Part shown: positions 1 through 11,394 of the stretch, in pieces
How positions within the stretch are numbered: the stretch's first letter is position 1
How the letters are laid out: each line of letters starts with the position of its first letter
NCBI RefSeq assembly: GCF_019112545.1
Contig: NW_025064892.1
Span: 1,351,155 to 1,415,154 of the forward strand
Source: Guyanagaster necrorhizus
Lineage: Eukaryota > Basidiomycota > Agaricomycetes > Agaricales > Physalacriaceae
DNA: 64,000 bases
Direction: 5' to 3'
Notes under the pieces: generated by a model
What the model was told of the DNA's origin: nothing
Database searches by the model: none
Seen by the model: the letters and a program-made list of their open reading frames with translations, nothing else
Translations under genes and position numbers: made by a program

Positions 1-7
1 TTGTCCT

Positions 8-49
8 GAGTCGACGGTCAATTGCCTTTAAGCAATTGACCGTCGTACT
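8..49. repeat. Near-perfect short inverted repeat (hairpin)
   Basis: A 14-bp arm, CGACGGTCAATTGC (12-25), is followed by a 6-nt loop and its exact complement (32-45). Pairing resumes after one extra T with GAGT/ACTC. No gene is attached to it. An 11-bp relative, TGTCCTGAGTC, at the window start recurs inverted near 9,008-9,018, so it could be a scrap of a DNA-transposon end. Function unknown. Confidence 0.6.
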
Positions 50-990
50 CAGTCTGGCCTATTATCCACTGCATAAAAGTAACCTGCCTGCAACAAAAAG
101 AGATGCAGTTCAATAAAGGTCCAAAGGCCGAGAACTTGAACACGTCTATCATATCAGGGTAAGCCATCTATTTAAGCTGGAAGTCTGCTCACTGATGTTT
201 CTGCTCATCGATGTAGACAAGAGCTATCCCATCTGAGCTTTGTGGCTATTTCATATGGGGTGCAATTTTGACCCAAGGCTACTCAGTCTGGGGAGATCGA
301 AGTCTATTAAATGCCCTGCATTGACGAACCAGTCTTCCGACGACTCCGTGCTGGGGCAGTTATGGGGTGCCAGATGGTGATTGGGGGGCGCTGTTCCTCT
401 GTGGTGCGCACTGAGCCCAGGAGTGGAAGTTCCGGTTCTTCGGTCTGGTTAATTGTGTGTATTATTGTTTCTCTGGGTGGCTTCAAGCTTATTGGGCTCC
501 TAGATGTTCAGTCTTGAGACTCTGGTGTTTGCAAAGACTGGACCATGTCAAATTTACGTCGTTATCAGCATCTGATCTTTGGATCAACACTTTTGGTCGC
601 TTTCTGTTCATGTCATTCATGGCCTTTGCTGTAACGCTGAACATTGATTTGACCGTCGAATACTGAATTTTCGTTCCGATATCACCCCTTGTGGTTCACA
701 GGAAATGGTTTTGACGACGTCGACTCTCTGCTGCTGGAAGCCCATTTCAACTTCTCCGTTTGTGAATACCGTGGCTGGCATTGTTCGGAGGGAAAATGGT
801 ATTCAAAGAGATGAGTTGTGGAGGCCTAGGTAGTAGATGTGACGTCCCGGCTTCTCCAATGAACCGCAGAAAGGTCGAAAACGTCTCTGTCGTCATTGAC
901 ACCGATATCGATGACGTGATTGGCATGAGAGCCAGAAATTCAAACTCTGATTTTGAAAACTGTCGAGTCACATCTTCAATTGCAACCACC
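50..990. other. No recognisable gene
   Basis: Only short overlapping reading frames occur here, none with a recognisable domain or convincing splice pattern. The last part is the upstream region of the spermidine synthase pseudogene; its ATG at 991 is preceded by CAACCACC, a good eukaryotic start context. Confidence 0.5.
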
Positions 991-2082
<1,092 letters not shown>

Positions 2083-2665
2083 TCTGGCTACGCGTCTATG
2101 GGGCGCACATTGAAGACTGTCGCAGCTCTGTTGGATGCTCTCGCTCCATGGTCCCAAGGGATGATTTATGATGGTGAGAGTCTTCCTTTCATGCTCGTTC
2201 GCGGTCCTAAATACAACCAGGATCACGCCGTCAACGATGACAAGACCAATCGCTCTGTATCAGCAGATGAAGCTCTAGGCGCATCACGTACTCCCCGAAA
2301 CGCAATACTGGGTTATTCGTCGAGAGCACACTGAAGGCATTGTGACCGATGTCGGTCAGCCGACCAGCAATAAGAGATCAGGAAGTTGAAGCAGTAATGG
2401 GTATAATGGTTTCGTTTTTGCGGTAGTGTTTTTTTTTTGATATTTGGATATTTGGCAGGACAGACGAATTGTTCCCTACTTCATTAACCGGTTTGTTGGC
2501 GAGGATCATCGGAAACTTGCGAATCTACAGCTGCCTCTGATCCAAAACTGTGGCTAGGTCGTATGATTCCATCTGGTTGCGAAACTGACCACGAAGTTAC
2601 TCAACGAAATCTTCAAAACAAAAAACGCACGTTCGGCAAAGTTTCATCATCGACTACATTTTTCG
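2083..2665. other. Intergenic; short unrecognised frame
   Basis: A 78-codon frame at 2098-2334 (+) directly follows the spermidine synthase remnant. It could be a further decayed piece of it or of another gene, but I could not match it to a family. The rest holds nothing recognisable. Confidence 0.35.
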
Positions 2666-4325
2666 TCACCCCCTCGCTCTGTTCGTCGTCGCACCAATCC
2701 CTTCCCTCTTTTTGTTAACTACCGGTAGATCCGTCAACGTTGGAAGTGGGCTCTTTGGTACGGGAATCGCAGGACGCTGTTCAATCCACGGCCGTTCATC
2801 GGGTGGATTGGGCTCAGGGGTGGACATCCGAAGGTTGGATATAGGTGGTGGGCCGGCGGTTACGACAACGATTGTATCTTGGCTGGTAGCCGTGGGCATG
2901 CTCGTGGAATCGAACGAATTGACTGCCTCAGAACAGCTCTGAACTATAATTCTGTGATTCGTAGCGAGATGAATCCTAAGGATCTTCGGAATGCAGCCCA
3001 GTATCTCGCCATAGGTTCCAAGTTGGAAGAGGCATGCATGGATCAGATGATTCTGGTTCTTGCACCAGTCGCAGCCAACGATTTTTGTCGACATTTATCA
3101 GCTATTGGTAGTTGACCCGGAGCTTCAGTTGGCGGATGTGCGCGGCTAACAATCTGTGCATGTCCAGGTCGTCGGTAATGCGTTCCCTCGTCAAGAGGAA
3201 GACCGGACCTTTGTCGTCTTCGAAATTTTTCGTCTCCATGTACGAGAGGCGCCAGGATCGAGTCATCTTTACTGTGAGCTCAGCGGGGTTTCCTAAACGT
3301 CCTTGGGTCTGGGTGATACGTTTGACTAGGCTTTGGATGGAGACGTCGCACCAGGTGGCGGCTTTGATGCATGCGAGAGCTTCAGCTATCAGGTCAGGGT
3401 CATTGCTAACGACATTGCCCTGGAAAGCAGTGATGGTCGAAGCTAGTGCCTTCGGGTTAAATGGGATGAGATTCCAAACAGCATGCGATGCCGTTGCGAA
3501 GCATTGGTTACAGAGGAGGAATTTGGCGAAGTTCTCAGAGAAATCTGTAATGATCAGGGGCCACGGCTTGTCGAAGGCACTCTTTCTTCTGCGTCCTTCA
3601 TCTTTGTTCCTGTCTTTCTTGTCCTCCTTTGCTTCGATAGGGAAGAAAACCGTAAGCTTGCCCTTATCTGGGAAGTCGAGGACTTCGAGAAAGGTATTCA
3701 GTAAAAGATCTGCCCTTCGGTTTTCGGCGTAGAACTTGGGGCCCGCTCCGAAGGGGACGGCTGCGATGAACTTTTCAGGGAAAGTGGCAATAGCGTCATG
3801 GATGTCTTCTGGGAAACCAGCCGTGATATGATTCCATAGGATGAAGGTGCGGGGGAATATAGCATCCGTGAATGGGGTTGCGGAGCCCGTGGGGAGTTTC
3901 ACAAGCGTTTCGCCAGAGCGGGTGAACTTGTCGTAGGGGAACTCGTCGCCCGCCGTAGGCAGGTCGGCGGTAGCACGAGGGTCAGGGAGTTCGTATGGAA
4001 TCGGGTGCGAGTGGACGAGGTTTGTCTTTCGTCACGATTCTCCGTTTTCCTCGTCTACGGTCGGAGGAGGTGCCTGATCTTTAGTCAGAGGATTATTTTT
4101 TTGAAGGGTCGTATGGACGCGCGTTTTGCCTCGCACTGCTTCCCGAGGTCTTCTGTCTTTTGTTAGGGTTCCCTCCTGGCGTCTGGAGGAGGGGCTCTTC
4201 GCTATTGGAGGCAGACAGTTCGGCGAGTGGGGGGCTGAGAGGGAGGAATGGAACTCTATGGCGGACTGGCACTCTTTAAATATGATTTGAGACGTCCTAA
4301 TTTTGCCAGGACGAAGGGCGAGCAT
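2666..4325 (-). pseudogene. Gag-like protein with CCHC zinc knuckle, broken
   Basis: Reading on the minus strand from ATG 4325, one frame continues to 3102 except for a TGA at 4032-4034. A frameshift near 3,098 then leads into the frame 3094-2666. That last part opens with CDWCKNQNHLIHAC, an exact C-x2-C-x4-H-x4-C zinc knuckle as in retroelement Gag proteins. The middle (3102-4031) is a folded-looking domain with the sequence PFTDAIFPRTFILWNH. The tail is proline-rich and low in complexity. No reverse transcriptase lies nearby, so this is either an isolated Gag of an unknown retroelement or a domesticated Gag-like family protein. The stop codon and frameshift make it a probable pseudogene. 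Family assignment beyond the knuckle is inference. Confidence 0.55.
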
Positions 4326-5146
4326 TCTTCTTCTTTGTGACCCAGTGGCAAAGGTCGTATCTCGGCTACCTCGCCTTTCTATGGTGGGAGTTTCGCGGCG
4401 TTTTTCCCTGAGAGATCTCCCGGTGACGGTAAATTCGCTACGGGCATTGACGAGGATGTAGGGGGTGGTCGTGGTCGTTGATTTCCTTGGGTGACGTGGC
4501 GCGGGCGCTGCCTGTCACCAGCTCGCTGCCACTGCCGTCTATTTCGTCTTTGAAGCGAGGGATTGGTCTACGTCGTCACCCTGCATGGAGCGGGATGGGA
4601 TTGGGGGTGACCGGAGAACTGAGCAGGGATCTTATAGCCTAGAGGGCCTTGGGAAAGGGTTGGTGTCTCTACTAGCTACTACATGCGGTAGTCAGTGGTC
4701 TGGCCCAGAAGAACTGAGACGTCTCAAGACAACGAGACATTTCTCCTGACCAGTGAAGGTGCAAGGACGATGATTTCTTTCGCTCGCTGTCTTGACGAGC
4801 GAAATTCCTTGAGCCAGGTTTGGAGTGGCACGACGCCGAACCCCACATGGTGGTGGTTTTTGATCAAGGGCCTCTGTCACGTTACTGAATTATTCAAATT
4901 CTAGTATTTGCATCTATACCTCCCTCATAACGCATACCGCTCATAACCCATTCTCTCTCAAAACCCATAGGATGGTCCGTCTACCTAAGTGCGGACGGCA
5001 CGAACGGCACGGATATAGCCGGAAATAGCCCCTAGTCTTCATAGAAAGGCAACTCACATCCCACCCTCCCTTTCTGCCCTCCCCTCAGAACAACTCTCAG
5101 TCGACTCTGCCTCTAAGTGTTTTTTCTTTCTGTTTACATTTGCACA
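4326..5146. other. Intergenic and 5' leader of the protease-like gene
   Basis: No coding region was recognised. The stretch from about 5,050 is pyrimidine-rich and contains the untranslated first exon of the downstream gene, which ends at 5147. Confidence 0.5.
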
Positions 5147-6999
5147 AGTAAGCCCTTTAGCTTTTTTTTGATCTCTCCTTGTTACTGACCATTCCTTCCC
5201 AGTGGCACCTAACCCCTACAACCTCGACGAAGTATTCTACGAATCGTGCCTGTACCTCCCCACACATTTCGGAAACCAGTCGCCAATCTGCTCACTCTCG
5301 TCCCCCATCTCACCCACCGTCTACACGTTCAGCAAGCGCGAGGGCAACACTGACTCATCCCGTCTCCTCGACCGTTACCCCGCCGCTTATACAGACTTCT
5401 GGGGTATGCCCAGCTGCCCTCCCTGCATCTACAAGTCGGGCCCTGCCTGGCCTGTACGCAAGGGTCTAGAAGCACAGCGTGTCATCCGCGAGGCTCGCCC
5501 TGTCTACGGCCACCCCATCTCAGGCTCCTGGCTCAAGATCGGTACGGACATCTACAAGACCCTCGACTCTCGTGGCGTCATGTGGACCTCGATCGACCCC
5601 GTCGCCTTCGCCGATGCTGGGGAGAAGACGCCGTTTTGCCCACTCCTTATGTGGATCGGCGTGAAGCACAAGACTCTCTCCTTCGACGCTGCGGTGGCTG
5701 CCGCTGATGCCATCAAGCTTATCCTCAGTCTAGCTGGCTTCCCTTACATCGAGGTCGCTTTTCGCGAGTCGGAGGTGACCCACTCTATTGCTGGCCCAAA
5801 GCTCCTCCCCTTCAACCCCCTCCTTGACCCTGTCCCCAAGTTCCTCAAGCCTTTCACACCCACGCTCGGCCTCTCCATCGCCCCGCTCAAGATGCCGCAC
5901 TATGAGGGCACCGGCGCCCTCTACTTCCGCCTCAGCAAAGACGATGAGCACGTCGTCCTTCTCACTGCTGCCCACGTCGCTCGCCCTCCTCCCGCATATG
6001 CCAACCTGCGCATGGCGCGCAAGTATGGCAGCCAGCCACGCGAGAACATCGTCGCCCTCGGCAACATGGGCTATGAGAATTCTACAAATGCCATGATGGC
6101 CACCATCGGCGACAGCGCTCGCTCCATCGAGGTGTGGAACGGGGTGATCGCTAGGCTGGGTGAATTTGTCGAGGGCGAGGATGCAGAGGTCACCAATGCG
6201 CGCAAGTACGCCCAGTTCGATGTGAAGAAGGCGACGAATATGATCGACGACTTGAACAAGCTTCACGACGACGTTACTAAATATAGGACGAACCCGAGCC
6301 AGCGCATCATCGGCTTCGTCCTCCATGCTGAGCCCATTGTCGTCACCGACGGACCCACCGAGTTTACGCGCGACTGGGCCTTTATCCAGCTTTACCGTGA
6401 GAAGATTGACTGGAACACCTTCCTGGGAAACAAGGTCTACATCGGTACGTTTCCCATCTCGTCCCGCAGTTTCAGTTTTGGCTGACTATTATATCCCCGT
6501 AGGTGGCAACCTCTCGATGCTCGATTTCTGCAGGTTCTTGTTCCCACAGCGAGAGGACCAGGCGGGCTACGAGTACCCGATCGATGGGCTCCTCCAGGTC
6601 TGTGGTGTCGTGAAGGACGACGAGATCTGCCAGCCCCAGCACCTCGACATCTATGGTGAGAAGGCATTCCTCGTAGTGAAGAATGGCCTGACCACGGGCA
6701 CCACCATTGGTCGCGTCAATGGGCTCAAGTCTTTCACTCGCATCTACACCGACTACGGTGCCAAGTACACGTCCATCGAGGTCGCCATCCTGCCCTACAC
6801 CGACAACAAGAAGCTGCGTGGTTCCTTCTCCGCCCCTGGAGATTCCGGTGCCATCATCCTCGACAGGACTGGCCGCATCGTCGCCTTGCTCACAGGCGGT
6901 AGCGGCACAATGGACGAAACAGACATAACCTACGGGACCCCATACTGGTGGCTTGAGGAGCAGATCAAGAAGGTCTTCCCCGACTGCCACCTCTACTAG
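5147..6999 (+). CDS. Trypsin-like (PA-clan) serine protease-like protein, start codon split by an intron
   Basis: The exons are ...5147, 5203-6444 and 6503-6999, giving a predicted 579-residue protein. The A of the start codon is the last base of the first exon and TG opens the second: CACAA, intron 5148-5202 (GTAAGC...CCCAG), then TGGCACC. This yields MAPNPYNLDEVFY. The second intron (6445-6502, 58 nt) joins YIG to GNLSM. A chymotrypsin-type triad is visible: His258 in LLTAAHV, Asp391 in FTRDWAFI and Ser529 in APGDSGAII, matching the GDSG active-site block. The first ~230 residues have no recognised domain, and I see no signal peptide, so it may be intracellular. The gene is GC- and CpG-rich with no stops, unlike the nearby transposons, and looks functional. 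Peptidase activity and substrate are inferred from motifs only. Confidence 0.8.
5148..5202 (+). other. Intron interrupting the start codon
   Basis: A 55-nt GTAAGC...TTCCCAG intron lies between the A and the TG of the initiator ATG. Without it the coding frame has only a GTG near its beginning (5202), which is not a usual fungal start. Confidence 0.75.
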
Positions 7000-8579
7000 G
7001 TCGTTGCCTAGGTTCATGCATTTTTTAAATGCTAGCTAAAACTCAGGTCTTGTTCTTTTTTTTCTTCTTTACTTCCCTTTTCGTGCATAACTAACGCCAT
7101 CTCTCCTTGATATACAGGTAGACCTCTTGGACTTGTCAACTCATCATGTAGGTCCTGAATGAGTCAGTTCGTTGTTGGTCAGCCCTTGTATGGTATCACG
7201 TCTTTCTGCTTCTCGGACATTCACAGCATATCTTTTTGTCATGTCTTTTGTACTACTAGATGTTGTACTTTGAAATTAACAGTGTTCATGCATGTTTCTA
7301 ACTTGGGTGCGATTAAGTAAAAGTTTGATACCAAAGGTAAAGTTTTACACAGGCACTTGTCGTTCTGGTGCTAAGTCATGCTTTGTGACTTTTCTCTCTT
7401 CTCTCTCGCTCGCCGACTTCAAGGTGACGACTAAGAGTCTATGTCAGCTTCATCTCGCAACTTTGTTCCACAGATGTAAGTGCCATCGTTTGTGGGGAGT
7501 TCAGGATGCAGCAACTGACGAGATCCACGGTGAAGTGAAGGTCTTGGGGTACAGTTCCGTCTCTGTTATTGACTCGACGACCTCTTTGCTCTCGTGTATG
7601 CCTAACCTAACGGACATCAAGCAGCAATATTCTTTGTGCGATATTCTTTCGTGTGAGGAGGGCCTTACCGAACGGCTACCACCCATCTCGTGCCTCGTAC
7701 TTGTAGGTGCAGAGTAGCGTGCAGAATAGCCAGGTACTTCGCCAGTCCTGGTCCTTCGTCTCTGTCATACCATGGTTCAATTCTTATCCACGTCCGTTGA
7801 AGCTAACGCTAGTCAGAATCGAAGGCGTATTCTCCACCCACGGGAAACCGTAGGAAAACACGATAGACTCAAATCAGTGGCGAAAGATGTTGGGGCCTTG
7901 GCAGGATCTTGGGCCGAAGTTCGATTGGCGAGACGTTGGAGGACTGCCGGCCTGACGGAGTCAGCGTTTCCCAACCCTCGTATGTAATCTATTCAGCTAG
8001 TCGAAGCTGTCCTTCCTTCAACCTTCGAACACAACCTCCCAATACACAGGTGCAACGGATCCCTCCAACAGCTGGACATTTTGGAAGATGAGGGTGGCGT
8101 CTGCTTCTCCACCTGCGCGCGCACGGTGTTGGTGCTTCTAGCACGTTCTCCACTGCGTGTCTTGCTACGATTACTTGCTGTCCCACTCAATCCGGTTGGT
8201 GCTAAATTGACCATTGTTTTTGGCAGAAAGCGAACCGAAGCTACGAAATCTCATTGTTAAGTGGAAGTAGTGTGATAAAGATAACGACTCACTGCGGAGG
8301 TTTCAATCAATGGCATTGAGACTGAAAGAGAGGAGCAACCGATGTCTCAGAGAGATCCGATTACAAACTCCTCACCGGTTCGGTCACTTGCTCGAACGGT
8401 TCTACCACGACACTTGTACGTCGATCACCGTTCGAGTCGGTCAACGACTTCATTGGAAAGACGGATACGTATTGCAACCCATCTCTGCGTGATGATCCAT
8501 GGCCTAGTCATTCATGTTGAGATTGACCTTGGCCGCCTAGTCGGTCCATTCACCCAACGGTGGGGTCGCTTGACTGATA
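7000..8579. other. 3' region and intergenic; no recognised gene
   Basis: 7,000-7,300 is T-rich and likely the 3' UTR of the protease-like gene. The frame at 7292-7717 (+, 141 codons) has no recognisable domain, intron signals or homologue that I know. The rest contains only short overlapping frames. Confidence 0.45.
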
Positions 8580-8843
8580 TTAGGAGCACCATGGCTCCTT
8601 AAGTAGGAGGCCATTGACCTAGCAAAGTGTTAGCAGTAGAACTGAAGAAACGGTAGGGAAGAACGTACGTATGTCTTGCTGGTAATGAGAACATCGACGA
8701 ATGCCTATGGGTAGAGTGAGTAAACTGCTCGCTCGCACGCAATGACGGCGGTGACGTACCACGGAGGGGTAGCGGAGAAGGATAGCCACAGATGAGGATG
8801 AACGTCCCACAGCTTCTGAAGAGAGGCCGAGGGCGTCGTCGTC
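8580..8843 (-). pseudogene. Possible spliced C-terminal gene fragment
   Basis: On the minus strand three short exons can be joined by textbook introns: up to 8760, 8669-8704, and 8580-8618 ending in TAA. The introns are GTACGTC...CCCATAG (8705-8759) and GTACGTT...TTTGCTAG (8619-8668); the second carries a CTGCTAAC branch-site-like motif. The joined frame reads VAILLRYPSV, AFVDVLITSKTY, VNGLLLKEPWCS. Upstream the frame closes quickly with a TGA, so this is at most the end of a gene. Family not recognised. Confidence 0.3.
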
Positions 8844-9180
8844 TCAAGAGTAGCGTTGAGTATGACAGTTCATCCTTGGAAGCCAAGAGAGAAAGCGAAA
8901 CTTTTGTATCTTTAGGACCAATTGTGGCCTATTTGTCTCATGTTTCGTATCCGTAAGGATCGATCAACCTGCGTCGATCGCTGTTTTTCCAGTTTCAGAC
9001 AAGTCTTGACTCAGGACAGTCGGTCAATAAAAAGATACGGCGTACATGCTGTGGAAGCAGACTATGCTGAGGAACAAAGGCAGAACCCGGTAGGGAGGTG
9101 AACGTGAGTCAGGGCGGTCGTCGGGGTAGACAAATTGGGTGAGCGGAGTTTGATCGATCGTGTTCAGATACACGTGATCG
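8844..9180. other. Intergenic, nothing recognised
   Basis: No convincing coding region. CpG dinucleotides are still present here and stop abruptly at 9180, which marks the boundary with the CpG-free block. Confidence 0.4.
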
Positions 9181-11374
9181 CATGTCAACTGGAATTGATG
9201 ATAGGCCCCTGTTTCAATCCTTGCCACACACAAGTAGCATATTGTTTTAGTGCTTAAATTTTGAGATGGTTCATTTTCTTGTGACAATTCCAATGAATTT
9301 CCTACTTCATTGACAATCTCAACACAGAGTGCAAGCCTACTTGATCTTTGAGCCACTCATATTAAAATTAAGAAGCTATAAATAGAGATCAACATCAATA
9401 TAGTTTCAAAGATTAAAGGGTATAGATGTAATAAGTTCCACCACAAAGGCAAAGTCCAACTGAGCTCATCCTATCAAATGGCTTATGCATGCAGAACAGT
9501 CACTATTCACTCACTCTATTGCATTAATTCACCAACTGTTATCTAAATCCATGGCTTCAAGGTCAGCTGCTGTAACTGCACATATCTACACTGAGCATCA
9601 CAGTAACATGTCAAGAGTAGCATCAACAGGAATGAGGTTCCTGGTTGTCTCATCCATACATTAAATGAAATACCTAGTAAAAAATATTGGCCAGTAAACT
9701 CTCTGGTGGTGAGCCTGATGAAATCCTGAGGCTGAACTCAAATAAAATAAGCAGTGAAATGTGTCTCATATCTGTTATAAATATAATGACTAATGACAAA
9801 ATCTACAAGCTTATATGCTATTGTGAAATCCTTTTGCAGAGCTTGTAATCCACCAGAATCACTATCTGAATATGCCATAATAAGTCTGATGTTTTCATTG
9901 AAGCACACTCCAATATCACTGATGAGAACCAGAGTTGGACATGGCTCTTCATCTTTCTCATCAAGAGGTGGGACCAGTCAGTGTTCTATTATAAAGTAGT
10001 GGACATGTCAAATCAATAGTGCATGAAAAAAATGGACATTATTCTGGAGATGCTGAGAGCCAAGCTTAGCACCATTGTACAATGAAAATACTGATAAGAC
10101 TTATAGTGTTGCAGTAATTGTTAATATGATCTCAATGCCTCTGCTATTTGTTGAGGTAGATGGTGTTGCAAGCAGTGTTGTAGATAGAGTTGTAGCCAAA
10201 GTTGAAACAAAAAAGATGTAAAAGTAATATTGAATCTATGTGAGAGAGAGTTCACCAGTCAGTATTGAAGGATTACTATCACTTGTTATAGTAAGAATTG
10301 ATGAAGAAGTTCACTATCTTTCAACACTATATACAATCTCCATTGGATCCTATTACAGTATATGCTCATGTTGGCTAGAAACAACTATTGAATTGAGAGA
10401 TACATCAGGATCATGTGTGACTTTCTCATGGTAATGAGTTCTGATCCAGCTTTTTAGTGCAATTGTTAAAAGAGACTTGCCATAAATTAGGGATTACCAG
10501 CTAATCTAATCTTACAATTATGAATGAGATAGTCACATATATTAGGCAGCAGCTCTGAGAATACCCATATGTCTTAGGCTTTAGCATTAAGAATGACAAG
10601 TGCTATAAATCATCAGAAAGGACAAATACCACAATAAAATAAGCACACAGCAGTGAAGTCTCCATAGGTCTCAGCTACATCTGTAAAGGTGTCAAATTCA
10701 ATCAATAATTAATGGGAAAAAATGAAAGATAAGATTAAAAGTTTCTAACAAACATCTGGTTAATAAAGTCAGTTACTAGATCTGAGACTGAAAGGGGTTG
10801 TCTTGACTTTCTTCACTGAAGCACCAAACAAACTGTAGAAGATCATTTCATAGGAATATTGAAAACACTATTTGTGTCTAACAATTATTTATTAGTTCAA
10901 TATGAGTGACACTCTACTGATATAATGGATTTGCCCTATCAATTCACTATCTCAGACTTGAAATGAGATGACCTCTTCTCCTTGTACATCTCTTGTGCAT
11001 TCTTGATGCATGCATCTTTGAGTCATTCCATGATATCACCCTATTTATAATTCTCTGAGTCCTGCTTATCAGTGTGGCCACAAAGTGACAGCTTGATCCT
11101 TTTGATGATGGACACCATCTGACACAACTCTTCATCAAATGCAGCCTATTCCTGGGATGATACACCCATTGGAAAAGAGGTTCCAGTGAAGAGAGCAACT
11201 GTATTGATTTCAATCCTGATCATGAGTATCTCAATAATGCATGAGAATGCAAGTCTGTGCAGAGTTGCAGTCCACCAGTTGAGACAAGGCTTTTCATTGA
11301 ACAAAGAGATAGTGATGGTCAAGTCAATGACATTCTTGAGGAAGAGCAGCTCTGGAATATTATCCTCAGCACCA
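9181..11374. other. CpG-free, AT-rich decayed block (probable ancient transposon)
   Basis: I found no CG dinucleotide in about 2.2 kb, whereas both flanks contain them. TG and CA are common, as expected when methylated CpG has decayed. Translations are littered with stops. A minus-strand stretch near 10,960-11,200 still reads partly like protein (for example AAFDEELCQMVSIIKRIKL), but I cannot name it. Confidence 0.6.
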
Positions 11375-11394
11375 TCGCTTCATACATGAATATA

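Noticed and set aside
5202..5204. GTG as the start of the protease-like gene
   Set aside because: The split ATG across a consensus intron explains the frame better than a non-ATG start.
5730..6326. A 198-codon minus-strand frame inside the protease-like gene (also 6472-7017)
   Set aside because: Mirror frames of GC-rich coding sequence; the plus-strand frame has the catalytic motifs and introns.
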